DNA of 42,102 bases from Nemertoderma westbladi (lineage: Eukaryota; Xenacoelomorpha; Nemertodermatida; Nemertodermatidae), in contig JAUCBJ010002994.1 of NCBI GenBank assembly GCA_032718475.1, forward strand, positions 1 to 42,102, written 5' to 3'. How positions within the stretch are numbered: position 1 is the first letter of the stretch; each line of letters opens with the position of its first letter. The position numbers and the translations under genes are program-made. The notes beneath the pieces were generated by a model. The model did no database searches. It saw only the letters and a program-made list of their open reading frames with translations, and was not told where the DNA came from. Shown here piece by piece: positions 1 through 11,284 of this stretch.

Positions 1-552
1 ACCCAGGGTTTGGGCCAGAAAGGTCATCAGGAAAGGGACTCAAAGAATTGTTGGCTGCTCTCTCTCCAGTAGGGGGTGAGACAGGCAGCCGGTCAGGAGT
101 TAACTGACGCCTGTGAGGCCGATTGTGTCCGGTAATTCCACTGGCCTCTAGTGGCCGGACCTCCGCATTGCTAATGTAATCCATAGTGGGGGTTGGGGGG
201 TGCTTTTTTGCCGAGTCAGCTCTCGGGGCAAATACCACACCCTGGTTTGCCATTCCACAGGGTGGGTGTCGCAATGGAGTCAGATATGAGGCCCATCACC
301 CATATCTACTCTGGCGCACATGACCCACCATTGGCTGTTGCAGCTCATCTGCTGGTTCATGCCCTGTACCCTTGCTGCCAGGTGCAGGTCGCAGTGAAGT
401 GCTCTCAGAGTGGACATGAGATCACTCTACTCCTGACCAGCCATTGGTAGATCACCATCTGCCTGGTCATGCCATATACCCCTGCAGCCAAGTATATGGG
501 TCCTTAATCCAGGACCAAGGGCGTCCTTATCCCAGAACGAAGGGGGTCCTAG
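1..552. other. Unassigned sequence left of the first satellite
   Basis: This stretch is more G+C-rich than most of the window and not obviously repetitive. A short open frame at 193-450 has no recognisable domain and no coding-like composition. Phrases ending in 'ccaggaccaagg', 'cagaacgaaggg' and 'acaggaccag' near 505-565 hint at a degenerate short repeat just before the satellite begins. It may be the edge of a dispersed repeat. I see no gene. Confidence 0.4.
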
Positions 553-572
553 TTACAGGACCAGATTTGCCC

Positions 573-3500
573 TAGTAAGAGGGGTGGCTACCTGTAAGGA
601 ATGGTAGATGGTGAGGACTTCCAGGTAAGAGACAGTGGCTACCTGTAAGGACGAATGGTAGATGGTGGGGACTTCCAGGTAAGAGACGGTGGCTACCTGT
701 AAGGAATGGTAGATGGTGAGGACTTCCAGGTAAGAGACGGTGGCTACCTGTAAGGACGAATGGTAGATGGTGAGGACTTCCAGGTAAGAGACGGTGGCTA
801 CCTGTAAGGACGAATGGTAGATGGTGAGGACTTCCAGGTAAGAGACGGTGGCTACTTGTAAGGAATGGTAGATGGTGAGGACTTCCAGGTAAGAGACGGT
901 AGCTACCTGTAAGGAATGGTAGATAGTGAGGAATTCCAGGTAAGAGACGGTGGCTACCTGTAAGGACAAATGGTAGATGGTAGGGACTTCCAGGTAAGAG
1001 ACGGTGGCTACCTGTAAGGACGAATGGTAGATGGTGAGGACTTCCAGGTAAGAGACGGTGGCTACCTGTAAGGACGAATGGTAGATGGTGAGGACTTCCA
1101 GGTAAGATACGGTGGCTACCTGTAAGGACGAATGGTAGATGGTGAGGACTTCCAGGTAAGAGACGGTGGCTACTTGTAAGGAATGGTAGATGGTGAGGAC
1201 TTCCAGGTAAGAGACGGTAGCTACCTGTAAGGACGAATGGTAGATGGTGAGGACTTCCAGGTAAGATACGGTGGCTACCTGTAAGGACGAATGGTAGATG
1301 GTGAGGACTTCCAGGTAAGAGACGGTGGCTACTTGTAAGGAATGGTAGATGGTGAGGACTTCCAGGTAAGAGACGGTAGCTACCTGTAAGGAATGGTAGA
1401 TAGTGAGGACTTACAGGTAAGAGACGGTGGCTACCTGTAAGGAATGGTAGATGGTGAGGACTTCCAGGTAAGAGACGGTGGCTACTTGTAAGGAATGGTA
1501 GATGGTGAGGAGTTCCAGGTAAGAGACGGTGGCTACCTGTAAGGAATGGTAGATAGTGAGGACTAACAGGTAAGAGACGGTGGCTACCTGTAAGGACGAA
1601 TGGTAGATGGTGGGGACTTCCAGGTAAGAGACGGTGGCTACCTGTAAGGACGAATGGTAGATGGTGAGGACTTCCAGGTAAGAGACGGTGGCTACCTGTA
1701 AGGGCGAATGGTAGATGGTGAGGACTTCCAGGTAAGAGACGGTGGCTACCTGTAAGGAATGGTAGATGGTTAGGACTTCCAGGTAAGAGACGGTGGGTAC
1801 CTGTAAGGAGTGGTAGATGGTGAGGACTTGGACTTCCAGGTAAGAGACGGTGGCTACCTGTAAGGAATGGTAGATGGTGAGGACTTGGACTTGCAGGTAA
1901 GATACGGTGGCAACCTGTAAGGAATGGTAGATGTTGAGGACTTGGACTTCCAGGTAAGAGACGGTGGCTACCTGTAAGGAATGGTAGATGGTGGGGACTT
2001 CCAGGTAAGAGACGGTGGCTACCTGTAAGGGATGGTAGATGGTGAGGACTTGGACTTCCAGGTAAGAGACGGTGGCTACCTGTAAGGAGTGGTAGATGGT
2101 GTGGACTTCCAGGTAAGAGACGGTGGCTACCTGTAAGGACGAATGGTAGATAGTGAGGACTTCCAGGTAAGAGACGGTGGCTACCTGTAAGGAATGGTAG
2201 ATGGTGAAGACTTCCAGGTAAGAGACGGTGGCTACCTGTAAGGAATGGTAGATGGTTAGGACTTCCAGGTAAGAGACGATGGCTACCTGTAAGGAATGGT
2301 AGATGGTGAGGACTTGGACTTCCAGGTAAGAGACGGTGGCTACCTGTAAGGAATGGTAGATGGTGAGGACTTCCAGGTAAGAGACGGTGGCTACCTGTAA
2401 GGAATGGTAGATGGTGAGGACTTGACTTCCAGGTAAGAGACGGTGGCTACCTGTAAGGAATGGTAGATGGTGGGGACTTCCAGGTAAGAGACGGGGGCTA
2501 CCTGTATGGAATGGTAGAATTTGAGGACTTCCAGGTAAGAGACGGTGGCAACCTGTAAGGAGTGGTAGATGGTGAGGACTTGCACTTCCAGGTAAGAGAC
2601 GGTGGCTACCTGTAAGGAGTGGTAGATGGTGAGGACTTCCAGGTAAGAGGCGGTGGCTACCTGTAAGGACGAATGGTAGATGGTGAGGACTTGACTTCCA
2701 GGTAAGAGACGGTGGCTGCCTGTAAGGAATGGTAGATAGTGGGGACTTCCAGGTAAGAGACGGTGGCTACCTGTAAGGAATGGTAGAATTTGAGGACTTC
2801 CAGGTAAGAGACGGTGGCAACCTGTAAGGAGTGGTAGATGGTGAGGACTTGCACTTCCAGGTAAGAGACTGTGGCTACCTGTAAGGAGTGGTAGATGGTG
2901 AGGACTTCCAGGTAAGAGGCGGTGGCTACCTGTAAGGACGAATGGTAGATGGTGAGGACTTCCAGGTAAGAGGCGGTGGCTACCTGTAAGGAATGGTAGA
3001 TGGTGAGGACTTGCACTTCCAGGTAAGAGACGGTGGCTGCCTGTAAGGAATGGCAGATAGTGGGGACTTCCAGGTAAGAGACGGTGGCTACCTGTAAGGA
3101 ATGGTAGATGGTGAGGACTTGCACTTCCAGGTAAGAGACGGTGGCTGCCTGTAAGGAATGGTAGATAGTGGGGACTTCCAGGTAAGAGACGGTGGCTACC
3201 TGTAAGGAATGGTAGATAGTGGGGACTTCCAGGTAAGAGACGGTGGCTACCTGTAAGGAATGGTAGAATTTGAGGACTTCCAGGTAAGAGACGGTGGCAA
3301 CCTGTAAGGAGTGGTAGATGGTGAGGACTTGCACTTCCAGGTAAGAGACGGTGGCTACCTGTAAGGAATGGTAGATAGTGGGGACTTCCAGGTAAGAGAC
3401 GGTGGCTACCTGTAAGGAATGGTAGAATTTGAGGACTTCCAGGTAAGAGACGGTGGAAACCTGTAAGGAGTGGTAGATGGTGAGGACTTGCACTTCCAGG

Positions 3501-6500
3501 TAAGAGACGGTGGCTACCTGTAAGGAGTGGTAGATGGTGAGGACTTCCAGGTAAGAGGCGGTGGCTACCTGTAAGGAATGGTAGATGGTGAGGACTTCCA
3601 TGTATGAGACGGTGGCTACCTGTAAGGAATGGTAGATGGTGGGGACTTCCAGGTAAGAGACGGTGGCTACCTCTAGGGAATGGTAGATGGTGAGGACTTC
3701 CAGGTAAGAGACGGTGGCTACCTGTATGGAAAGGTAGATGTTGAGGATTTGGACTTCCAGGTAAGAGACGGGGGCTACCTGTAAGGTATGGTAGATGGTG
3801 AGGACTTGGACTTCCAGGTAAGAGACGGTGGCTACCTGTGAGGAGTGGTAGATGGTGAGGACTTCCAGGTAAGATACGGTGGCTACCTGTATGGAATGGT
3901 AGATGGTGAGGACTTGGACTTCCAGATAAGAGACGGGGGCTACCTGTAAGGAGTGGTAGATGGTGAGGACTTCCAGGTAAGAGACGGTGGCTGCCTGTAA
4001 GGAATGGTAGATGGTGAGGACTTCCAGGTAAGAGACGGTGGCTACCTTTAAGGAATGGTAGATGGTGAGGAGTTCCAGGTAAGAGACGGTGGCTACCTGT
4101 AAGGAATGGTAGATGGCGAGGAGTTGGACTTCCAGGTAAGAGACGGTGGCTACCTGTAAGGAATGGTAGATGGTGAGGATTTGGACTTCCAGATAGGACT
4201 TGGACTTCCAGATGGTGGGGACTTCCAGGTGAGAGACGGTGGCTGCCTGTAAGTAATGGTAGATGGTGAGGACTTCCAGGTAAGAGACAGTGGCTACCTG
4301 TAAGGAATGGTAGATGGTGAGGACTTCCAGGTAAGAGACGGTGGCAACCTGTAAGGAATGGTAGATTGTGAGGACTTAGACTTCCAGGTAGGACTTGGAC
4401 TTCCAGATGGTGGGGACTTCCAGGTGAGAGACGGTGGCTGCCTGTAAGTAATGGTAGATGGTGAGGACTTCCAGGTAAGAGACAGTGGCTACCTGTAAGG
4501 AATGGTAGATGGTGAGGACTTCCAGGCTAAGAGACGGTGGCTACCTTTTAGGAATGGTAGATGGTGAGGAGTTCCAGGTAAGAGACGGTGGCTACCTGTA
4601 AGGAATGGTAGATGGTGAGGAGTTGGACTTCCAGGTAAGAGACGGTGGCTACCTGTAAGGAATGGTAGATGGTGAGGAGTTCCAGGTAAGAGACAGTGGC
4701 TACCTGTAAGGAATGGTAGATGGTGTGGACTTCCAGGTGAGAGACGGTGGCTGCCTGTAAGGAATGGTAGATGGTGAGGACTTCCAGGTAAGAGACAGTG
4801 GCTACCTGTAAGGAATGGTAGATGGTGAGGACTTCCAGGTAAGAGACGGTGGCTACCTTTAAGGAATGGTAGATGGTGAGGAGTTCCAGGTAAGAGACGG
4901 TGGCTACCTGTAAGGAATGGTAGATGGTGAGGAGTTGGACTTCCAGGTAAGAGACGGTGGCTACCTGTAAGGAATGGTAGAATTTGAGGACTTCCAGGTA
5001 AGAGACGGTGGCAACCTGTAAGGAGTGGTATATGGTGAGGACTTGCACTTCCAGGTAAGAGACGGTGTCTACCTGTAAGGAGTGGTAGATGGTGAGGACT
5101 TCCAGGTAAGAGGCGGTGGCTACCTGTAAGGAATGGTAGATAGTGGGGACTTCCAGGTAAGAGACGGTGGCTACCTGTAAGGAATGGTAGAATTTGAGGA
5201 CTTCCAGGTAAGAGACGGTGGCAACCTGTAAGGAATGGTAGATGGTGAGGACTTGCACTTCCAGGTAAGAGACGGTGTCTACCTGTAAGGAGTGGTAGAT
5301 GGTGAGGACTTCCAGGTAAGAGACGGTGTCTACCTGTAAGGAGTGGTAGATGGTGAGGACTTCCAGGTAAGAGACGGTGGCTACCTGTAAGGAGTGGTAG
5401 ATGGTGAGGACTTCCAGGTAAGAGGCGGTGGCTACCTGTAAGGAATGGTAGATGGTGAGGACTTCCATGTATGAGACGGTGGCTACCTGTAAGGAATGGT
5501 AGATGGTGGGGACTTCCAGGTAAGAGACGGTGGCTACCTCTAGGGAATGGTAGATGGTGAGGACTTCCAGGTAAGAGACGGTGGCTACCTGTATGGAAAG
5601 GTAGATGGTGAGGATTTGGACTTCCAGGTAAGAGACGGGGGCTACCTGTAAGGTATGGTAGATGGTGAGGACTTGGACTTCCAGGTAAGAGACGGTGGCT
5701 ACCTGTGAGGAGTGGTAGATGGTGAGGACTTCCAGGTAAGATACGGTGGCTACCTGTATGGAATGGTAGATGGTGAGGACTTGGACTTCCAGATAAGAGA
5801 CGGGGGCTACCTGTAAGGAGTGGTAGATGGTGAGGACTTCCAGGTAAGAGACGGTGGCTGCCTGTAAGGAATGGTAGATGGTGAGGACTTCCAGGTAAGA
5901 GACGGTGGCTACCTTTAAGGAATGGTAGATGGTGAGGAGTTCCAGGTAAGAGACGGTGGCTACCTCTAGGGAATGGTAGATGGTGAGGACTTCCAGGTAA
6001 GAGACGGTGGCTACCTTTAAGGAATGGTAGATGGTGGGGACTTCCAGGTAAGAGTCGGTGGCTACCTGTAAGGAATGGTAGATGGCGAGGAGTTGGACTT
6101 CCAGGTAAGAGACGGTGGCTACCTGTAAGGAATGGTAGATGGTGAGGATTTGGACTTCCAGATAGGACTTGGACTTCCAGATGGTGGGGACTTCCAGGTG
6201 AGAGACGGTGGCTGCCTGTAAGTAATGGTAGATGGTGAGGACTTCCAGGTAAGAGACGGTGGCAACCTGTAAGAAATGGTAGATGGTGAGGACTTAGACT
6301 TCCAGGTAATAGACAGTGGCTACCTGTAATTAATGGTAGATGGTGAGGACTTCCAGGTAAGAGACGGTGGCAACCTGTAAGAAATGGTAGATGGTGAGGA
6401 CTTAGACTTCCAGGTAGGACTTGGACTTCCAGATGGTGGGGACTTCCAGGTGAGAGACGGTGGCTGCCTGTAAGTAATGGTAGATGGTGAGGACTTCCAG

Positions 6501-7170
6501 GTAAGAGACAGTGGCTACCTGTAAGGAATGGTAGATGGTGAGGACTTCCAGGTAAGAGACGGTGGCTACCTTTAAGGAGTGGTAGATGGTGAGGAGTTCC
6601 AGGTAAGAGACGGTGGCTACCTGTAAGGAATGGTAGATGGTGAGGAGTTGGACTTCCAGGTAAGAGACGGTGGCTACCTGTAAGGAATGGTAGATGGTGA
6701 GGAGTTCCAGGTAAGAGACAGTGGCTACCTGTAAGGAATGGTAGATGGTGTGGACTTCCAGGTGAGAGACGGTGGCTGCCTGTAAGGAATGGTAGATGGT
6801 GAGGACTTCCAGGTAAGAGACAGTGGCTACCTGTAAGGAATGGTAGATGGTGAGGACTTCCAGGTAAGAGACGGTGGCTACCTTTAAGGAATGGTAGATG
6901 GTGAGGAGTTCCAGGTAAGAGACGGTGGCTACCTGTAAGGAATGGTAGATGGTGAGGAGTTGGACTTTCAGGTAAGAGACGGTGGCTACCTGTAAGGAAT
7001 GGTAGATGGTGAGGAGTTCCAGGTAAGAGACGGTGGCTACCTGTAAGGAATGGTAGATGGTGAGGAGTTGGACTTCCAGGTAAGAGACGGTGGCTACCTG
7101 TAAGGAATGGTAGATGGTGAGGACTTCCAGGTAAGAGACGGTGGCTACCTGTAAGGAATGGTAGATGGTG
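573..7170. repeat. Minisatellite with 51/54/57-bp units
   Basis: A head-to-tail array of roughly 120-130 units. The basic unit is 51 bp and runs from 'gaatggtagatggtgagg' through 'acttccaggtaagagacgg' to 'tggctacctgtaag'. Common variants add 3 bp (ggacgaatgg for ggaatgg) or 6 bp (gacttggacttcc for gacttcc), so most units are a multiple of three. This keeps long minus-strand frames open (for example 4489-7218, 909 codons, and 2657-3601, 314 codons). The frames are repetitive, overlap each other in two registers and break where units carry +5 bp insertions, so I read them as non-coding. Nearly every unit carries CAGGTAAGA, a consensus 5' splice donor on the plus strand. The left edge is a partial unit near 573 and the right edge is at 'gaggatttggacagc'. 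Confidence 0.97.
3480..6960. repeat. Higher-order duplication inside the first minisatellite
   Basis: A block starting near 3480-3540 recurs starting near 5350-5408. Rare marker variants repeat in the same order. The 'ttccatgtatgagacgg' unit occurs at about 3596 and 5463, an offset of 1867 bp. The 'ctctagggaatgg' unit follows in both copies. The 'gatggcgaggagttgg' unit occurs near 4111 and 6083, an offset of about 1972 bp. The 'cagataggacttgg' unit follows at about 4190 and 6162. The growing offset means the second copy gained about two units after the duplication. This indicates unequal exchange on a scale of dozens of units. Confidence 0.8.
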
Positions 7171-7610
7171 AGGATTTGGACAGCATTTACGAATCCCAAT
7201 TTCAATGTAAAACGTCAATAAGAATGACTTGTTGAATTCATTAACTTCCGTCGCTAATAATGCAAAATCTACTTATATTTACCACTTCTTTGAATTATTT
7301 CAGTTGGATTTGTTTATATACAAAGACCACATTAGTATTTTCGTAAACGTGGAATATCTAGACCGGTTCGAACTCAGAATGTCTCCAGAACGATATTCCT
7401 GCTGGTCCGTCAAGAATGGTATGGAGATAGAAACCTTCTCTGGGTCCCGTATGGGCTTATGATTGACGTTTACAAAGAGTCAAGGGATACAACTGAACAA
7501 GGGTTTGGAAGTCAATATATTTAAAATAATGAGCCAATGGTTACGAACAATAGAGAGAGAGAGAATGTTCCATAATATGAGCTTTCCATGGCCCTATTTG
7601 GTGTTCGGAG
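7171..7610. other. Non-repetitive A+T-rich segment, no gene seen
   Basis: Ordinary-looking sequence between the minisatellite and the C-rich repeats. Short open frames on the plus strand show no recognisable domain. A GGTTCGAACTC word near 7365 resembles a tRNA B box, but no matching A box or acceptor stem is present. I see nothing functional here. Confidence 0.4.
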
Positions 7611-7736
7611 ACTTCCCCCCCGGACACTTCCCCCCCGGACACTTCCCCCCGGACAGTTCCCCCCGGTCAACTAGGACACTTCCCCCCCGGACACATCCCT
7701 CCCAGACACTTCCCCCCCGGACACATCCCCCCCGAC
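7611..7736. repeat. C-rich short tandem repeat (left arm of an inverted pair)
   Basis: About eight imperfect copies of a 15-16-bp unit of the form ACACTTCCCCCCCGG. The complement has runs of six to seven G separated by short spacers, a strong G-quadruplex pattern on the minus strand. The same unit in the opposite orientation occupies 8526-8626, so the two tracts can pair. Confidence 0.85.
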
Positions 7737-8408
7737 TGTTTTTAACTTCGCACATTCGTATTTTTCATTTTGTAAGGTAAACGGACCGCTTGTATCCAGA
7801 CAAGTTGTATCAAATTTTCTTTTCGTAGCTCAGAAAGTGATCTTTTGCATCCCGATTATACATTTTATATCCAAGTTTTATTTATGGGTTTTATTAATGC
7901 AATTACATCGTATTGTTTGCTAATCTTTAAACAATTAATTAGATGACCTATAAATTCCATCCCCCGAATGATATACTGTTTGTATTAACTATAAAATTAT
8001 AATAATTTATTGTTTTAATTATAGGTATTATTATGTAATAGTCTTCTTCAAATTTTAGCAGATGGGGATGAATATTATTGTTGCAATCAAAATTATACCT
8101 CTCCAGGGTAAAATCGACATGCGTCGACCTGTATTCTGTGTTCAGCATTACATATTGATATACATATTACTACTATACATACTATATAGATATTATACAC
8201 ACTACATATTAAATTTCCTGGTTACTTGCAATATTTTTAATAGGATTTTGTTTAATTATATAATATTGTAGTAATTTATATATTAATTTGGTTAACATTC
8301 AATACAGCTCCTACTTTAGGCTTAGTCAATTTATTATCTGATGAAACAACATGAATTGATTATTTCAAAACGGTCTGAAAGTCTTTCACCACGGGCACTC
8401 AGGGAAAT
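7737..8408. other. A+T-rich spacer between C-rich and G-rich tracts
   Basis: About 670 bp of strongly A+T-rich DNA with many TATA-like words and no supported gene. Short frames at 7948-8148 (minus) and 8062-8271 (plus) overlap antisense to each other and encode only low-complexity hydrophobic sequence. Confidence 0.5.
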
Positions 8409-8530
8409 GCCGGGGTTTGGGGGCAGCAGCCCCGAACAAAGGAAGCGGGGGTTTGGGGGCGGCAGCCCTCAACAAAAGAAGCGGGGGTTTGGGGGCGGCA
8501 GCCTCCAACAAAAGAAGCGGGGGTCTGGGG
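8409..8530. repeat. 36-bp G-rich tandem repeat, about 3.3 copies
   Basis: Units start at 8409, 8445, 8481 and 8517 (period 36). Each contains GCGGGGGTTTGGGGG followed by CGGCAGCC and CAACAAAAGAA. Each unit has two adjacent runs of five G, so one or two units can supply the four G-runs of a quadruplex. It passes directly into the GTCCGGGGGG tract. The open frames across it (8341-8697, 8417-8626) come from the period being a multiple of three. Confidence 0.9.
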
Positions 8531-8626
8531 CAAGTGTCCGGGGGGGAGTGTCCGGGGGGGGGGATTGTCCTACTTGGACGGGGGGGAAGTGTCCGGGGGG
8601 GAACTGTCCGGGGGGAAGTGTCCTAG
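8526..8626. repeat. G-rich short tandem repeat (right arm of an inverted pair)
   Basis: Imperfect copies of a unit such as GGGGGGGAAGTGTCC, the reverse complement of the unit at 7611-7736. A direct repeat, 'agctttccatggccc' plus attt, occurs just outside the left tract (7580-7599) and just outside this one (8648-8667). Both tracts may therefore belong to the same element. Confidence 0.85.
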
Positions 8627-8948
8627 ATCCCCCTATTTCCCATTCCCAGCTTTCCATGGCCCCATTTCCCATTCCCAGCTTTCCATTTCTCTTATAATCA
8701 TCATTTCAGGTGTTTCGTGAACACTTCATGGACTGTTACGCGCATTATTACCATAGCGTTGAAGGCCCTACTGTAAGAATGATTGGTCAAATAGAATCAG
8801 TTGCTTTCGAATGATCTTATGGGGGATGTTTATTATTGTGTTTCGCATTGTAAGGTACATCCTCATCTTTTTTAGAAGCTTCCAGTGTAAATTTCCCTAA
8901 ATATGTGAGAATAAATTATACTTTTCAGTGAGATGACATCCATTATTA

Positions 8949-9066
8949 ACATATAGCAAAGGTAAACGGGATAGTAGGATGATTAAAATTACAAAAATAA
9001 CATTAAAATCTCATTTTTGTAATTTTAATCATCCCACCGTACTGTCCCGATTATATTTGCTATGTG
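8949..9066. repeat. Long hairpin (foldback) of about 118 bp
   Basis: Left arm about 8949-8999 and right arm about 9012-9066 are near-perfect reverse complements. The longest exact stretch includes GATGATTAAAATTACAAAAAT and its complement. They are separated by only about 12 bases. A transcript of either strand would fold into one stem of about 50 base pairs. It could be a minimal MITE or the stem of a small-RNA precursor. I saw no target duplication. Confidence 0.85.
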
Positions 9067-9722
9067 AGAATTATATTTCCAATTTCACAGTGAACCTTAG
9101 AGTACAGTTTTTCATACAGACAAATCAGATATTGGGTGGTTTCAATAACAACAAGTGAACAATTTCACTCCATGTAAACTCTTGCAAACACATCAAAAAT
9201 ACATATTTTGCTTGATTAAAAACTAGTAAGAGTGAAGTGAGGTTTATAATGAAGTGTTCGCTGGTTGATTTGAATAAAACTATTTTTTTTCACTTATATC
9301 CAGTCCCAATTGGGGAATCGAATTGAAATTTTATCAGTTAGACCTAGAATAGGATTTAAGTACAAAAATCTAGAAATTTTTAATTAGCGTTGATTGCCTG
9401 GAGTGAAGTGTGATGTATAAGTAAAATACCGTATCTACTCGAATGAGAGCCGAATGATGAACGGTAAGTGTTCCTCTATTCTTAACGAATCTTAAGAGTT
9501 CACTCTACACTTCCCTACTTCTCGTTTCATAGAAGTGTTCACTTGCACGTGTTTACTTGTATAATCAAACCACTATAATGCAAAACGTTTAAAATGCGTT
9601 TATTTGACAAAATTGGTTGTAATTCGCCAAACGGTTTACCAACTACACACATTCCAAGCCACTTTGAGCTGCCTAGTAAACTAATTATCCCTGTCTAGAT
9701 CGCACGCCCGCCTAAAGCCATG
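9067..9722. other. Intergenic A+T-rich DNA, no gene seen
   Basis: No supported coding region. GTGGTTT near 9136 and its complement AAACCAC near 9567, each followed inward by aagtgaaca-like sequence, suggest a decayed inverted-terminal-repeat element of about 440 bp. The match is too weak to call. Confidence 0.4.
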
Positions 9723-10974
9723 CTCCAATAGGGTTGGTGCGCGAAAAAATTGTTGTGCTAGAAACAATTTAATAAGTGGTATGGTAACAAGGTGCTCTGA
9801 ATCGAGTGGAATGTGTGTTTTTTGTAAAAATACGAGAAAACAGTCTAAATGGGGGGTTTAAGTAAGCCCGGGAAGCCAATTTTGTAAATCGGCTGTGATT
9901 GGCTGCTACATATTTGACGTCATTACGCAGTGCTCTGATATTTTTTATCTTGGTTGCTATGGGTAGAGATTTTCGATCGATTCAAATATACATTTAATCT
10001 CAATCATTTCACACGTGCCTTATATAAATTGAAAGCGGAGAGTCTTGCGCGTCTTTTGACACTAAAATGAATTAAATTCATAAAGGGCAAGATTGATAAA
10101 ATGCTGTTCACAATTGCAAACTGGACCGATTTCCTGACGGGTAGTAGTCAAGGCAGCACTTCCTTGCCTACCGGTCAGCGCTTGACTCAGCCCTATCAGC
10201 CTATTGCAGTATCTTAGTATAGCAGATTTACTTCATTAAGTAGGCTTTACCGGTGACCGGTACACATTTTTAATATTCAAGTTAGTAAGTAGCCTACTGC
10301 CAATTATTACTGTATTATAGTACCGGCTGACCGGTATTAAAAGTAAAATCTATGCATCAAGTCAAATATATTCATAATATTTTTTCATTTACAGTAATTT
10401 ACTAATTATTTGACTTATCGTACTCCAATTATTACATAGTTACAATTTATTTGTGTGCATGCAAGTTTAGAAAATGTTTCATAATAAATAAAATAAAAAA
10501 TAAAATAAATAAAAATAATGCTATTTTAAATCTAATAATCTGTAGGCCTTACCGTCAGACCATACTTAAACAGCTTGGAATGTAGTATTGATGCAGGAAA
10601 CAACATTAGGCCTATAACACCTTGAATTTAATTAATTGTGTCAAAAGACGCGCAAGACTCTCCGCTTTCAATTTATATAAGGCACGTGCGAAATAATTGA
10701 GATTTAATGTGTATTTGAATCGATCAAAAATCTCTACCCATAGAAACCAAGATAAAAAATTATCAGAGCACTGCGTAATGACGTCAAATATGTAGCAGCC
10801 AATCACAGCCGTTTTTCAAAATTGGCTTCCCGGGCTTACTTAAACCCGCCATTTCGACCGTTTCCTCGCGTTTTTACAAAAAACACAACCCGCCACTCGA
10901 TTCAGGGCATCTTGTTACCCCTTATTCGATTGTTTCTAGACCAACAATTTTTTCGCGGACAAACCCTATTGGAA
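9723..10974. mobile_element. Foldback element or head-to-head repeat pair with ~350-bp inverted arms
   Basis: The left arm (about 9723-10078) matches the reverse complement of the right arm (about 10620-10974) over nearly its whole length, with scattered substitutions and small indels. The spacer of about 540 bp is unique and A+T-rich. Both outer edges lie at CCAATAGGG / CCCTATTGG. Each arm conserves, in the same order, an ATTGG (CCAAT) box, TGACGTCA (9915-9922 and 10779-10786) and TTATATAA (10020-10027; complement at 10673-10680). It could be a non-autonomous DNA transposon with long inverted repeats, or two copies of one short repeat inserted head to head. No transposase frame is present. 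Confidence 0.85.
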
Positions 10975-11284
10975 TCCACTTCTAATAACGAAACGTTTAG
11001 CTGGATTTTGTTGTAACTATTGTCTCATTGTTTTGTAACCCTCGTACCGCGGTGTCCCTTCACTCTAAATCGAACTGCAAACAATTTAATTATATATTGA
11101 ATGTTTAAAATGATGAATGATAATATTATTATTATGTATACTTATTATTATATATTATATCTATATGATGGTTATTGGTTAGCTCTATTACATTGGTTTC
11201 ATGGAGTATCAGTATCAATAATTATTATTTGTGGCACGTTTGTATGGCGTGCACCGGTACCGATATACCCTTAAGTAAGTAATT
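10975..11284. other. A+T-rich DNA, no gene seen
   Basis: Mostly low-complexity sequence with 'tattattatgtatac'-like runs between the inverted-arm element and the 32-bp repeat array. I see no coding or RNA gene. Confidence 0.5.

Noticed and set aside
193-450. 85-codon plus-strand frame
   Set aside because: No recognisable domain, no codon signal and no neighbouring gene structure.
4489-7218. 909-codon minus-strand open frame with repeating PHHLPFLTGSHRLLPGS
   Set aside because: It lies wholly in the minisatellite, overlaps a second repetitive frame in another register on the same strand, and is explained by unit lengths that are multiples of three.
7364-7376. Possible tRNA B box (GGTTCGAACTC)
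   Set aside because: No A box at the right distance and no acceptor or anticodon stem.
9136-9573. Possible 440-bp MITE with GTGGTTT ends
   Set aside because: The match between the ends is short and gapped, and no target duplication is visible.
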